A DNA stretch of 64,000 bases from Paraburkholderia acidisoli (GTDB lineage Bacteria; Pseudomonadota; Gammaproteobacteria; Burkholderiales; Burkholderiaceae): positions 1 to 64,000 of the forward strand of contig NZ_CP046915.1 in assembly GCF_009789675.1 (NCBI RefSeq), given 5' to 3'. The notes beneath the pieces are model-generated. The model was not told the DNA's origin. It did not search any database and saw only the letters and a list, made by a program, of their open reading frames with translations. A program made the position numbers and the translations under genes. Of this stretch, positions 25,864 to 35,461 are shown in pieces (position 1 is the first letter of the stretch; every line of letters begins with the position of its first letter).

Positions 25864-27147
25864 TCAGAAGGCTGCCTGCAAAGGCGAGGTCCTCTCGGGA
25901 GCCGCCGCCGCCGTGGTAATCGCTTTGTCCAGCATCGCCATCCCCCGCGCAATGCCCGCATCGTCGATAATGAGTGGCGGCAGCAGCTTTACCACCTCAT
26001 CTTTCGGACCGCAAGTTTCGATCAGGAGACCAAGTGAGAGCGCAACTGCTTGGACCCGAGTTGCAAATTCTGGATCGTCGAACTTCAGACCTCGCATCAT
26101 GCCCCGGCCGCGCGCCTCACATCCATGCTTCGCGTGCTTGGATGCGACTGCGATTAGCAGGTCGTCAAATAATTCAATTTTAAGGGCCAGCGCATCTGCG
26201 AAGCGCCGGTCACGCCAGTGCTTGTCGATCATCGCGCGGGCAGCTACGAACGCCAAGTTGTTGCCACGGAACGTTCCGTTATGTTGCCCCGCGCCCCACA
26301 CGTCAACGTTCCTCGCCATCAGGACGAGTGCCATCGGCATACCCATCCCGCCAATGGACTTTGACACAGTGACAATGTCGGGAACGATTCCCGAGGGCTC
26401 GAAACTGAAGAAAGTGCCCGTTCGGCCACAGCCGGTCTGAATCTCGTCGGCAATAAGCAGAATCTCATGGGCCCTAGCAATACGCTCCAGGCGCTGCAAC
26501 CATCCAGTACTCGCTACGTTGATACCACCTTCAGCCTGAATTGCCTCGAAGATAACGGCGGCCGGGCAGTCGAGGCCGCTGCTCGGGTCCTCGAGCATGC
26601 GTTCGAGGAGATCGAGGCCATCTATGCCATCGACGTAGCCTTCAAATGGTATGCGCGCAACGTTGTTCAGCGTCTGGCCCGCACCGTCACGCTTACCCCG
26701 ATTGCCAGTGGCGGCGAGCGCGCCGAGAGATACGCCATGGTAGCCGTTGGTAAAGGCAACCACATTACTGCGCCCCGTTTTCAGGCGGGCGACCTTTAGC
26801 GCGGCCTCAACGGCGTTCGCACCGGTAGGGCCCGTAAACTGAACCACATAGTCCAGACCTCGTGGCCTGAGAATCGATTGTTCAAACGCAGCGAGAAATT
26901 CTCGCTTTGCTGTCGAGTACAGATCGAGCGTCGTTACGATGCCATCATCGGCAAGGTAATTGCTGACCGCCGCAACAGCCTCGGGTGGATTATGACCATA
27001 ATTTAACGAACCTGCTGCGGAGAAGAAATCGATGTAACTCTTGCCTTCCTCGTCAAAGACATGATAGCCACGACCGCGCGCCAACACGACGGGAAGCGAG
27101 CGGCAATAGCTTCGCACACCTGATTCAATTTTCTCAAAAATATTCAT
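25864..27147 (-). CDS. Class III aminotransferase, diaminobutyrate-2-oxoglutarate transaminase-like (EctB family)
   Basis: A PLP enzyme of 427 residues that should convert aspartate-semialdehyde and glutamate to L-2,4-diaminobutyrate. The resemblance to EctB/DAT is strong throughout: FTGPTGANAVEAALK (104-118), FTNGYHGVSLGALA (132-145), the PLP-binding Asp in LIADEIQTGCGRTG (231-244), the Schiff-base Lys263 in TVSKSIGG, and HNGTFRGNNLAF. The Met at 27147 follows AAGGATTAACGCA, a plausible ribosome-binding site. No ectA, ectC or siderophore genes are nearby, so the diaminobutyrate is probably a building block of the island product rather than of ectoine. Confidence 0.9.
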   Translation of the reverse strand: MNIFEKIESGVRSYCRSLPVVLARGRGYHVFDEEGKSYIDFFSAAGSLNYGHNPPEAVAAVSNYLADDGIVTTLDLYSTAKREFLAAFEQSILRPRGLDYVVQFTGPTGANAVEAALKVARLKTGRSNVVAFTNGYHGVSLGALAATGNRGKRDGAGQTLNNVARIPFEGYVDGIDGLDLLERMLEDPSSGLDCPAAVIFEAIQAEGGINVASTGWLQRLERIARAHEILLIADEIQTGCGRTGTFFSFEPSGIVPDIVTVSKSIGGMGMPMALVLMARNVDVWGAGQHNGTFRGNNLAFVAARAMIDKHWRDRRFADALALKIELFDDLLIAVASKHAKHGCEARGRGMMRGLKFDDPEFATRVQAVALSLGLLIETCGPKDEVVKLLPPLIIDDAGIARGMAMLDKAITTAAAAPERTSPLQAAF

Positions 27148-27211
27148 TGCGTTAATCCTTTCACGAGTGCCATACAACGCTTGTTTCGAGTGCTTCACCT
27201 ATCGCCAGACC

Positions 27212-27883
27212 TCAGGCCTGTACAAGACGCATATGCATTGCTGCGAAACCGACAGCTGTCTCGTCGAGCACGGCGTAGTCAACGATGCCATCTTCCTCTC
27301 CGGGATGCCGCCCGGCCGCGCCCACGCAAATATGCGTAATGCCGTTTGAGATATGGGTAAAGGCGCGGTGTAGGTGCCCAGTTATCAAAATGTCGGGCCG
27401 CGCACCGTTTAGCCGCCTCCGCCACTCTTCACTCGAGCCGTTCACGATCATTCCGCGCTCGATATCGGCCGGAGAAGCGTGGACCGCGAGGCACGAACGA
27501 TTAGAGAGTCTGAACGAAAAAGCTTCCGGCAAATTCCGAATGAAATCGTATTCGACCGCGCTTAGACTACTGCGAAAAGCCTTCATCGACCGCTTCTCGC
27601 GTTTGTCCTCCTCGCTGTTCGGCTCCCATGCATCGAGCCAGCTCGATGTGATATAGGACTCGGTATTGCCCTTGACAATACCGAAGATCGGCATCGACGT
27701 GACCATCTCTAACACATCACGGGGCCGCCGGCCTTCAATTCCGGTCCAGAAGAGATCGCCCAACAGCAACGGCGGATGATTGATGCCATTGGACTTTAGC
27801 TCGGACAAAATCTGTTCGTATCCCTTCGCATTACCATGAATGTCTGTTACCACGGGAACTGCACGTTTACTCAACCAATGCAC
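27212..27883 (-). CDS. Metallophosphoesterase
   Basis: A cytoplasmic calcineurin-like phosphoesterase of 223 residues. The metal-ligand motifs are TDIHGN (residues 13-18), LLLGDLFW, VKGNTES and the C-terminal ITGHLHRAF. I place the start at a GTG at 27883, which has AGGAGAG five bases upstream and overlaps the end of the preceding phosphodiesterase gene by 17 bases. The open frame further upstream lacks homology and overlaps that gene in another frame. Family members cleave phosphomono- or diesters, including dinucleotides. In this operon it probably processes a phosphorylated intermediate. Confidence 0.85.
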   Translation of the reverse strand: MHWLSKRAVPVVTDIHGNAKGYEQILSELKSNGINHPPLLLGDLFWTGIEGRRPRDVLEMVTSMPIFGIVKGNTESYITSSWLDAWEPNSEEDKREKRSMKAFRSSLSAVEYDFIRNLPEAFSFRLSNRSCLAVHASPADIERGMIVNGSSEEWRRRLNGARPDILITGHLHRAFTHISNGITHICVGAAGRHPGEEDGIVDYAVLDETAVGFAAMHMRLVQA

Positions 27884-29504
27884 TGGTTCTCTCCTTGGCA
27901 AAAAGACCCTGAGCACATCGGCCGAGTTCCCACGTTTGTAGGCTTGAACTTGGCAACAGGAATCTGCCCCGAAGCTCGGCCACGAAACCTTCCAGCGCAG
28001 GGGCATCCGAATGAACACAGTGATCGCCTGTCTTACGGCTGCGAGCCAGCACTGCCGCACCGTTCGCCTCAGACTTGGCCTGGACGTACGCCGGTGCGCG
28101 GAGGTAGTGCCTCGCTATCCACCTTTCGTCCAGATCGCCGATCGCGCAATCGAACAGTTCGGCGGGGCGACCACAGGCCCGCGCGACGCCAGCAAGTAAG
28201 CGTTCGGCGATTTGGTCTACGGTAACGCCCTCCCGCTGCATCGCCACACGGTTGAACACAAGCAGACCGTTTTCCGCTGGGTGGTAAAAGCAGACACTCT
28301 GTTCAGGGTCGATACTGCCCGCATCGCCGAGCACTAGCCAACCATATTCCCGGAGCAGCACGTTGGGGTACAGCAAAGTGTCCACAGGCACCATACCGTG
28401 GTCCGCGCTCACTAGCACATTAGTATCCAGCCCGGCAATGCACAACAGTTCGACGAGCAGCGCATCGATACTCGCGAGCAGGCGGTACAACAGCGGCTCC
28501 ACCACTGCGCGAGCCGCATCCGTCGCATAAACGCATCCGCCGGAGATGAAGCCGAGCAGCTCATGGACAGCCAAGTCGATGACCGGCTGATAGGCCAACA
28601 CCAAACTGCTGCGCGCTCCCTGAGCCTCCCGAGTGGCGAACAGGCAGTCATCGGCATATCTCTTCGCTAGTCTTTCAAGGCAGAAAACAAACAGGCGCTC
28701 CGCAGCGCCGTCGCCACCGTCATGCAATGTCTCGCCCAGCGCTCCCGTTCGATAGGCTCGGGAGAGCGTCGCTCCAAAGAAAGGCGTGTCATTCATGTGT
28801 CGCAGGTACTCCTGCGTCTGCCGCTCGTCGCCCACTACGCGTGGCCTCCATGCCCCCAACAGAACAAGCGCTCGTGTGCCGTCGACGTCCGTTTGGTAGA
28901 AGATCTCAGTGTCGAGGCCATCGGTGAGGCGCAATCGTTCGACTTGCATCGGCCCTTTCAGGATCCGTTCACGCCCATCGGCACAGCGTAGAAGCACATC
29001 GTCTCCACCCCGCCAAAGCGCCTGCCATGCGGGCGCTTCGCCGACGTTCAGATCCAACGGCCGGCCAACTATCAAAGGCCGGATCGCCGGAGGCAGTTCG
29101 GCCGGGACAAAGCCGTAGCTGTATAGCTGCAGGCCCGCACCAAGCTTGTCGACGTCGACAAAAGGTACATGTAAAAGGTGAATCGTCGCGCCTGCCTCGG
29201 CTGCAACTTGCCAAAGGTAGCGAGGTCGACCAGCAGGCGCGAGAGCGAATGCATCGTCGATGCCGAGGGGATCCCCCAAATGGAGACGTGGAAGAAAGTA
29301 GCCCGTGAGACCAGTATCCGCCGGTTGGCGGCCGGAGAACAGACTAGCTAACGACGGTGGCGTCTGGCAGTTGGGAAATGCTGGACGTAGACGCCGCGCC
29401 CTACCCTCGCGGATTGCGCGACCGAGCGTTGGCAACTGCCCTGCGAATCTGTCGACGAGGTCATACGGAAGGCCATCCACCAGGAGCCAGACGAGCTTCG
29501 CCAT
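27867..29504 (-). CDS. Alkaline-phosphatase-superfamily phosphodiesterase/pyrophosphatase-like
   Basis: A 545-residue protein of the alkaline phosphatase superfamily (type I phosphodiesterase/nucleotide pyrophosphatase). Metal and nucleophile motifs are visible: VDGLPYD near the N-terminus (Asp10), then TPPSLASLFSGR with the likely nucleophile Thr48, and VSADHGMVPV in the second half with the Asp-His pair. There is no signal peptide, so it should act in the cytoplasm, unlike many secreted relatives. It overlaps the metallophosphoesterase gene downstream by 17 bases and lies two bases from the upstream P-loop kinase gene. Likely role: hydrolysing a nucleotide or phosphodiester intermediate of the island pathway. 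Confidence 0.8.
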   Translation of the reverse strand: MAKLVWLLVDGLPYDLVDRFAGQLPTLGRAIREGRARRLRPAFPNCQTPPSLASLFSGRQPADTGLTGYFLPRLHLGDPLGIDDAFALAPAGRPRYLWQVAAEAGATIHLLHVPFVDVDKLGAGLQLYSYGFVPAELPPAIRPLIVGRPLDLNVGEAPAWQALWRGGDDVLLRCADGRERILKGPMQVERLRLTDGLDTEIFYQTDVDGTRALVLLGAWRPRVVGDERQTQEYLRHMNDTPFFGATLSRAYRTGALGETLHDGGDGAAERLFVFCLERLAKRYADDCLFATREAQGARSSLVLAYQPVIDLAVHELLGFISGGCVYATDAARAVVEPLLYRLLASIDALLVELLCIAGLDTNVLVSADHGMVPVDTLLYPNVLLREYGWLVLGDAGSIDPEQSVCFYHPAENGLLVFNRVAMQREGVTVDQIAERLLAGVARACGRPAELFDCAIGDLDERWIARHYLRAPAYVQAKSEANGAAVLARSRKTGDHCVHSDAPALEGFVAELRGRFLLPSSSLQTWELGRCAQGLFAKERTSALVE

Positions 29505-29506
29505 GA

Positions 29507-30100
29507 CTACGCCCCCAGTACCGGCGACACGAGTTGTCCAAGGTCACGTTCGACAATGGCACGCACCTGTTCCCTAAGCTCTTTCAGGCTGCAACCGTCA
29601 TTGTCAATCGCGATGTCGTGCTCAATGGCGAAGACATTTGCGTCGAGCTTGCTGGTTGCCGAGACCTTCAAATCGCCGCGCTGAGCCAAGCGCGCCGCCC
29701 GAAGTTGGGCGGACGCATGCACCATTATCGTGACGAAGCCCAGCTCTCGCAGAACCGGCCAATCGACAGCCAGATCGCGCAAATCGTCATTGACAACGGC
29801 CGAGGCAGTTGACGCATGGTACCGACGCATGAAGTCATCGACGATAGAGCGCGGGTTCAGCGTTCGCAGCGCATCTGCGATTCCCTCCATAAGAGGGTGG
29901 TTCTGCTGGTGGCGGGAGATGTCAATACCGGCGGCCGAGTAGAACGCGGCCTGCAGGTGGTACAGCGGCTCGGCTAGCTTGACGACTTCACAGTCAAGAC
30001 CGCAACGCTCAATCTCTTCCTTGAGCAGCTTAGCAACCGTGCTTTTTCCCGCGCCCGCAGGCGCAATTACGCAGTATTTGAGTGATCGCGCACGGCTCAT
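29507..30100 (-). CDS. P-loop kinase (adenylate/nucleoside-kinase-like AAA protein)
   Basis: A 197-residue protein with a Walker A motif APAGAGKST at residues 13-21 and the overall size and helix pattern of small-molecule or nucleoside monophosphate kinases. The closest-sounding groups are dephospho-CoA or deoxynucleotide kinases, but no subgroup can be fixed. The Met at 30100 overlaps the stop of the upstream HprK-like gene by ATGA; six further in-frame codons upstream are possible. It is one of two kinases in the operon and sits next to two phosphoesterases and two dCTP-deaminase-fold proteins, which hints at nucleotide-like substrates. Confidence 0.75.
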   Translation of the reverse strand: MSRARSLKYCVIAPAGAGKSTVAKLLKEEIERCGLDCEVVKLAEPLYHLQAAFYSAAGIDISRHQQNHPLMEGIADALRTLNPRSIVDDFMRRYHASTASAVVNDDLRDLAVDWPVLRELGFVTIMVHASAQLRAARLAQRGDLKVSATSKLDANVFAIEHDIAIDNDGCSLKELREQVRAIVERDLGQLVSPVLGA

Positions 30101-31149
30101 GCCAACACCTCGTTCCAATCGACCGACGCACCGCCATTACAGCGTAGCCAAGGTACCGATACCAAATGTCGAAGCACGGCGATCTCGTGTTCCGGCTCTG
30201 TGCGGGTGATGGGTTGATACATGCCGTGCCACCGGCCCGGGGTGAAATCCCTCGGGTGTTCGACAAATTCCCTCAACAATTCGACTGAAACCGTGCTGGC
30301 TGGCACAGCCTCCACCTTGCGCTCCTTTGCGGAGACGTTCGGGAAGATAATCCCGAGCACATCACGCACCCGACCGTCGCCGGCATGCGGAACTGCTTCG
30401 CGATACCGCACAGGATCGATGAGCTCCTTATATGAGTCAGCCTTGCGCTCCGCTCCGCCGTCATCTCTGACCCCCAGGCGGTCCGATAACCCGGGGATGC
30501 TGCGCAAAGTTCCCATGCCTACATGAGGGTAGTCGGGCCATCCCCGCACCCATAGCCCACCGTCTCGTTCGCGCAAGAGCACTTTGTCACCGGACAACAG
30601 TTCGAAGCGCCCCTGAAAGACGAGATGCAACAACGTGGTCGTCTTGCCAGCGTGCTTTTCACCTAAGATTAGCAACGTCCCACTTTGGGAATTCACAGCG
30701 CTAGCATGCAGGAGAACTGTACCGGCGGCCTCCTCGATCAGCAGCGCTGTATAGCGAATTATCTCGATCAGGTGTACGAATGACATCTCGCCTACGTATG
30801 CATCGATACGCCGCGTGACCCGATTCACGACGAAGGCCGTTCGCGTACTGTCGTCGAGGATAGCCACGACGTCTCCGGGTGCTTCACCGTACAGTGCCGC
30901 CAGATCGAACGACGATTTGCCGCTGGTGCGTATGGTGATTGGCTGCCGACAGCACTCGCGCCAAACTGCTGGCAGATCGCCGAACTCAGCTGCGACAATC
31001 GAAAAATCGGCCACCGTCGGATCACAATCGACTGGTGTGAAATATGGGCTTAAGAAGGCGGCCACTTTTTCGATCACCTGCCGGACCTCACCGGATGAGC
31101 TGAGGCCAATAGTGACCACGCCGTTCGAAACAAAGTTCAAATCAGCCAT
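30097..31149 (-). CDS. HPr-kinase-like (HprK/PEPCK fold) protein
   Basis: A 350-residue protein whose C-terminal half has the HprK-type P-loop: LHASAV (about 147-152), LLILGEKHAGKTTTL with the Walker A at 163-170, and the downstream Asp in LLSGDKVLL (residue 188). The first 120 residues are a separate domain of unknown fold. HprK-like proteins of this kind occur outside sugar regulation, notably in peptide-derived natural-product clusters, where they phosphorylate small molecules or peptides. No PTS genes are nearby. It overlaps both neighbours (four and eight bases). Confidence 0.75.
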   Translation of the reverse strand: MADLNFVSNGVVTIGLSSSGEVRQVIEKVAAFLSPYFTPVDCDPTVADFSIVAAEFGDLPAVWRECCRQPITIRTSGKSSFDLAALYGEAPGDVVAILDDSTRTAFVVNRVTRRIDAYVGEMSFVHLIEIIRYTALLIEEAAGTVLLHASAVNSQSGTLLILGEKHAGKTTTLLHLVFQGRFELLSGDKVLLRERDGGLWVRGWPDYPHVGMGTLRSIPGLSDRLGVRDDGGAERKADSYKELIDPVRYREAVPHAGDGRVRDVLGIIFPNVSAKERKVEAVPASTVSVELLREFVEHPRDFTPGRWHGMYQPITRTEPEHEIAVLRHLVSVPWLRCNGGASVDWNEVLA

Positions 31150-32302
31150 GATTCCCCGCATCGGCTAGCTGTCGATCGACCGCGTGCACATGGTCACGCA
31201 GAAATGTTAGCTTCGAGTAGTTGCTACGACGGAAGGTCAAGCCCATTTCCGACATGAACTTTTCCACTTCCTGGGTTATGCGCTCGAAGTCACGGTAGAT
31301 ACTCGCTTCGTTGGGCTGCCCCCGTGTCTTCAGATACTCGATCTCACATTGTTGCAGGCGGCCAGTCCCATCCGGGTGACCATGCACGCGACAGTCATCA
31401 AAATTCACCATGAACAGGTTGCCAGTCTCGACAATTTCGCAGGCGAGATCCAGCCGTGTGCGTCGCCAATCCGGCAACGGTTTGAGAGGGTAATCGAAGA
31501 ATTTCGACAGCGCCGCCTCCGCACCCTCATCGAGCCACTGGTTTTCGTAGTTGCGCTCCCAGCGCTCGAGCGCGTCCTCGTTGAACACCTTCTTCTTGAA
31601 GGTGAATAGCGGGTCGTGCCACGCATTCTTTCGCTTGCAATATTGCATGACCGACACGTATCCGGCATCGCCCCGCGGATTCTCGGCGATCTCACAGAAG
31701 TGGTTGTCGTAACTCCAATACTGTATCTCGTCGCCCAACTGCGGCACGATGCCATCCATCTTCCGACCGTCAACGCGCGCCCACCACTCGCGGCAAAGCG
31801 TGAAATAAGGAAAATTCTGATCGATCTCGAACTTCTGCTCCAGTTCGATGTCAGGCAGCCCCTTGATGTAGAAGCACTCCCAGTTGTTCAGCAAGAGATG
31901 ATCACGATCGTATGCAGTTTCAAGCGCTCGCGAAAGCGAGCCTTCCCCGTTGATAGGCATGCCGACGCGAATCATATGCACTATCCACGGGTCCACTCGC
32001 GTGAGCCGATGATGAATGACGAAGCGATCGTCGTCGGCTAGTTCGACCACGGCAAGAGGAATCAAGTCGCAGAACAGATTACCAATCACGATTGCGCCAG
32101 TGCGAGCGATGCGTTTACCAGAGGGCAAAAGCTCGAATCCTGTCGTCGTGTCGATGATGGAAGAGATATCCTCCAAGATCGAGTGGACCTCGGGACGAAG
32201 TTGGACTGGCAGGTCAAACAACTGAAGGGCGCAGTCTTGCTCATCGGTGGGTTGAGAAAAGCGCAGTTTCCAGCTGCCGTATGCGACAAAGTATTTAGAC
32301 AT
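31142..32302 (-). CDS. CYTH-like (triphosphate tunnel) domain protein, copy 2
   Basis: A 386-residue protein. The C-terminal part starts with ELEQK at residues 153-157, matching the ExExK signature of CYTH/triphosphate-tunnel enzymes. It continues with alternating strands, an RRTRLDL stretch and a late acidic strand QQCEIEYLK. CYTH members hydrolyse inorganic or nucleoside triphosphates or cyclise ATP. The first 150 residues form an unrecognised N-terminal domain. It is a clear paralogue of the next gene upstream (32295-33521). The fold assignment is from the motif alone. Overlaps of eight bases with both neighbours argue for one transcript. Confidence 0.6.
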   Translation of the reverse strand: MSKYFVAYGSWKLRFSQPTDEQDCALQLFDLPVQLRPEVHSILEDISSIIDTTTGFELLPSGKRIARTGAIVIGNLFCDLIPLAVVELADDDRFVIHHRLTRVDPWIVHMIRVGMPINGEGSLSRALETAYDRDHLLLNNWECFYIKGLPDIELEQKFEIDQNFPYFTLCREWWARVDGRKMDGIVPQLGDEIQYWSYDNHFCEIAENPRGDAGYVSVMQYCKRKNAWHDPLFTFKKKVFNEDALERWERNYENQWLDEGAEAALSKFFDYPLKPLPDWRRTRLDLACEIVETGNLFMVNFDDCRVHGHPDGTGRLQQCEIEYLKTRGQPNEASIYRDFERITQEVEKFMSEMGLTFRRSNYSKLTFLRDHVHAVDRQLADAGNHG

Positions 32303-33521
32303 TGCAGATCTCGCTTTTCGTGTTCAAGGATTGGTCAAGCTTTCGCACAAAGTCGAGCTTCGAATACAGGTCTTGTCGGTATGAAATGCCTGCTCGGCGG
32401 AGGAAATCCTCTGCAAACGCGCTAGCCACTTCGAATTGCTCAAACACGTCATTGATCGGCTTCCAGGTACGCGAGCGGCAGTACTCGACCTCGCACTGGC
32501 TGAATGCAAGTTCCCTCGGGGCATCCACTGATCGGCAAATATCAAAGAAGATTCCGTACACGTTCCCAGTGTCGAGCGATTCGAAGTTGACGTCAAAACG
32601 CGTTCGGCGATATGACGGGAGCGACCGAACCTTACCGCCGCACATTTCGGCCGCGTGTGCTTCTGCATCTTTTAAATCGACGTTTTGGTTGAATTTCAAT
32701 GTTTCTTTACGGATCTCGGAATTTTCCTTGAACCACTTCTGCTTTACGCAAACGCGGCCATCCGACTGAGGGATATAGGCGATATATCCGGCGTGTTCTT
32801 CCGGTTCGAGAACTTCCACGATGGTGGCTTCGTAGTCGTACACCTGGAACTCGAGGTTGAATTCCGGAATGAATCCGGGCAACTTTCCCTCGATCACCTC
32901 CTGATATAGCTTATTGATCATCTGCCATGTATCGGGAATAGCGTCGAAGGTGAATTTTCGTTCGAACTCCAGATCCTGTCGCCAGCGACCATAGTTGCAG
33001 GCGTCGTTGGCGCTCCGGCGGGCGATTTTGAGGGCTCCAAAGCCGTTCTTCATGGAGCGAACGAAGTCACCCGCATCCGCGCTGGCGACCGCTTCCGTGT
33101 GATAGTTGACATAGATAACCCCCCAAGGCCCTGTATCAGCAACGTGGTAAAGGCGCAGGAATTGGTCGTCAGCAATGCCAACGACGAGCGGAAACCAATG
33201 CGTGGCCTCTGCAGCGGTTGGCTCGTCAAGTAGCGACTGCAACGCGGTGACCGAAGCGGTAGACGCAGCGCGCTGGCGTGCGTTGAAGAAGCCGAAATCA
33301 AAGGGGAAGGATGCGACATCCTTGGTGCGCCAACCGCCTACGCCATTCGGCGTATAGACGCGAGAGGAATGGAAGTCGCCGATGCGGAAAAGCACGGAGT
33401 TCTTTCCATGCTGCAACGTTTTATCATTGCCAGACAAAATCGCTCGCGGAAGCGCTTGTTCGTCTGCTGGACAATTGTGGTCCTCCGGGCGCATCATGGC
33501 CAAAAATACTGTTTTCATCAT
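32295..33521 (-). CDS. CYTH-like (triphosphate tunnel) domain protein, copy 1
   Basis: A 408-residue paralogue of the protein encoded at 31142-32302. The ExExK signature is EFERK at residues 185-189, followed by a strand-rich domain with RRTRFDVNF, TGNVYGIFFDICR and SQCEVEYCRSR, each matched in the paralogue. The N-terminal 180 residues are also distantly alike (WFPLVVGIADDQFLRLYHV against LIPLAVVELADDDRFVIHH). It begins nine bases after the PEP-synthase-like gene ends. The two copies probably form a heteromer or act on related intermediates. Function unknown. Confidence 0.6.
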   Translation of the reverse strand: MMKTVFLAMMRPEDHNCPADEQALPRAILSGNDKTLQHGKNSVLFRIGDFHSSRVYTPNGVGGWRTKDVASFPFDFGFFNARQRAASTASVTALQSLLDEPTAAEATHWFPLVVGIADDQFLRLYHVADTGPWGVIYVNYHTEAVASADAGDFVRSMKNGFGALKIARRSANDACNYGRWRQDLEFERKFTFDAIPDTWQMINKLYQEVIEGKLPGFIPEFNLEFQVYDYEATIVEVLEPEEHAGYIAYIPQSDGRVCVKQKWFKENSEIRKETLKFNQNVDLKDAEAHAAEMCGGKVRSLPSYRRTRFDVNFESLDTGNVYGIFFDICRSVDAPRELAFSQCEVEYCRSRTWKPINDVFEQFEVASAFAEDFLRRAGISYRQDLYSKLDFVRKLDQSLNTKSEICNV

Positions 33522-33529
33522 TTTTCCGA

Positions 33530-35425
33530 TTAGTTAGCGATGCTATTTGTTTCATGTGGCTTTGCGTCGAGCGTGTACAACATGCCTTCGTCAAGTGAAT
33601 TGAATAGCTCAGACGAAGCCAAGGCTGGCACGCCGTGCTCGCGCAGCAGGATGGCAAGGTGACAAAGCATCGCCGCATCTGAGAACACAAATCCGGCCAC
33701 GTGTGGCAGCAGTGGTGCAAGGGCTGCATACGGCCGCGAAACGGCAACGACAGGCGGCTGCGGAAAGCTTTTGACGCGCTCCATGATCGCTGCGAAGGTC
33801 CGCCCCATCTTCTTGGGATCGGGGATACCAGAGAGGCTAACCGCCGGCCCATCGCTGAGTTCGATTAACGCGGTCGAGTCATCGATGTGGCACACCGGGC
33901 CCATAGCACATCCGACCGACACAACGCTCGCACCCGCATTCGAGATAATTGGAAGCGTAGAGTCTGACAGAGGCGAAATGTCGATCAGATATAGGGTGCC
34001 ATGCGTGTATGCCCATTCCAGCTGCACGCGCCCGAAGCGCGCCTGCGCGTGAGTGGTCACCCGTTCAAGGGAGCCAACGGACTCCCTGTCGAAGGGGTGA
34101 TCCGCGGCCTCCTGACCGTCAAGCACAAAGATACTGGCCACGGCGCTGCCGCGATTCAATGCAAGGAGTCCGTCGGCAGAGTACTCCACTACGACCTCTC
34201 CGCTCCCGTTAAGGCGTGATATCAGCCCGAAGTCACCCTTGATGTAGTCTCGTACCAGAATGCGGTAGAGCTGATTTGGATGTGTGGTGGCGTTGATCAG
34301 CGATTCGCCAAATTGCGACTTTTCGACCACGACCTGCCGTATACGGTCATTTATATCCAATACGATTTGCGGCCCCTTGAAGGGCGCAGCAATTGCCTCG
34401 ACGCTGCCGGGCGCCAGCAGCGCATCGCGGTTGAGTAATACGAGCTTGGCCGCGCCCAAGCCAATTCCCTCCGCCCTTCCGAAGGCGAACAATGGACCTC
34501 GCTTGGAACGAAAATACTCGGCAAAGTCAGGTAACGGACGCACACGCTCAAGCTCAGACTCGTCCATCCCGAACAGGTCGTACACTGCGAGCACGGGGCC
34601 TTCGGTGAACACTGCTTCAGACTGCGTAGTAATCGCGCGCACCTGCAGCAAATAGAGCTCCTCTTCGTCGTGTGCCCACTCGACGTCGACGTCGTGCGAA
34701 AACAGAGCCTTCAGGCGGTGGACAAGATCGAAAACGCGGTTGCAGACGGGCACAGCGACTTGCGGAGCATCGCCAAGATGTCCTTCTCTGACATGAACCG
34801 CAGTCGCTCGGCCCGAAACTAGGGCATCGCCAATCTCACGCACGTATTCTAGTTGGGCCCCGCCCGTGCCCTGCGGCGCCGTGGAGAACGCGACGCCGGC
34901 ATAAGCGGCGTCGACCATGCGTTGCACCATGACATTCATGCGGAGGCCGTCGCTGAGGCTACCGCTGTCCAAGCGCTCATTGATAGCAGCGCGCTCGAAG
35001 TAGGACAACCAGACCTTGAGCGCTGCGTCAGCCACCGGCTTCGGAGTTGCCTGGATGTTCAGTATCGATCGGTATAGACCGGCATAGCTACGTCGCGCTG
35101 TATCCTCGGACAACGCGGCCGACCGCACCGCAAGACACACATTCGGACCGCAGCCCATCTCAGTTAGCAGCCCTGACAGTTCGTCAGTCACATCATCATT
35201 CCAAGCAACACCCTGCAGTAGATTCGTCAACTCGAGCATATGATCGTCGATAAACGCACCAGAGGTGGCAGTAATCTGATCGAGCAGACGGTCGATGCTG
35301 GCATTCAAGACCGTATAGTTTTCAATGTGAGTACGAAAGAATCGTTCATCCAGCAGTCGAGTGACTGGCACGGTAGCGATCTCTCTCGACGCTAATAGGT
35401 TTGCGTATTTGCTGGGAAGCGACAT
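33530..35425 (-). CDS. PEP-synthase/pyruvate-phosphate-dikinase-like protein
   Basis: A 631-residue protein. It has an N-terminal ATP-grasp-like PEP/pyruvate-binding domain (AVRSAALSEDTARRSYAGLY, then VEWAHDEEELYLLQVRAITT with the catalytic-type Gln-Val-Arg) and a C-terminal PEP-utilising mobile domain. The mobile domain carries the phosphohistidine candidate His589 in MLCHLAILLREHGVPAL. It lacks the third, TIM-barrel PEP-binding domain of true PEP synthase, like rifampin phosphotransferase and related antibiotic-modifying enzymes. Likely chemistry: transfer of a phosphoryl group from ATP via histidine to a small acceptor. PEP-synthase-like proteins are also known in the phaseolotoxin cluster. 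Confidence 0.8.
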   Translation of the reverse strand: MSLPSKYANLLASREIATVPVTRLLDERFFRTHIENYTVLNASIDRLLDQITATSGAFIDDHMLELTNLLQGVAWNDDVTDELSGLLTEMGCGPNVCLAVRSAALSEDTARRSYAGLYRSILNIQATPKPVADAALKVWLSYFERAAINERLDSGSLSDGLRMNVMVQRMVDAAYAGVAFSTAPQGTGGAQLEYVREIGDALVSGRATAVHVREGHLGDAPQVAVPVCNRVFDLVHRLKALFSHDVDVEWAHDEEELYLLQVRAITTQSEAVFTEGPVLAVYDLFGMDESELERVRPLPDFAEYFRSKRGPLFAFGRAEGIGLGAAKLVLLNRDALLAPGSVEAIAAPFKGPQIVLDINDRIRQVVVEKSQFGESLINATTHPNQLYRILVRDYIKGDFGLISRLNGSGEVVVEYSADGLLALNRGSAVASIFVLDGQEAADHPFDRESVGSLERVTTHAQARFGRVQLEWAYTHGTLYLIDISPLSDSTLPIISNAGASVVSVGCAMGPVCHIDDSTALIELSDGPAVSLSGIPDPKKMGRTFAAIMERVKSFPQPPVVAVSRPYAALAPLLPHVAGFVFSDAAMLCHLAILLREHGVPALASSELFNSLDEGMLYTLDAKPHETNSIAN

Positions 35426-35461
35426 GCTATTTACCTTGATACAGTTTCGGATAGCGTGGAC

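Noticed and set aside
25864..27147. Ectoine biosynthesis
   Set aside because: The aminotransferase is EctB-like, but ectA and ectC are absent from the whole island.
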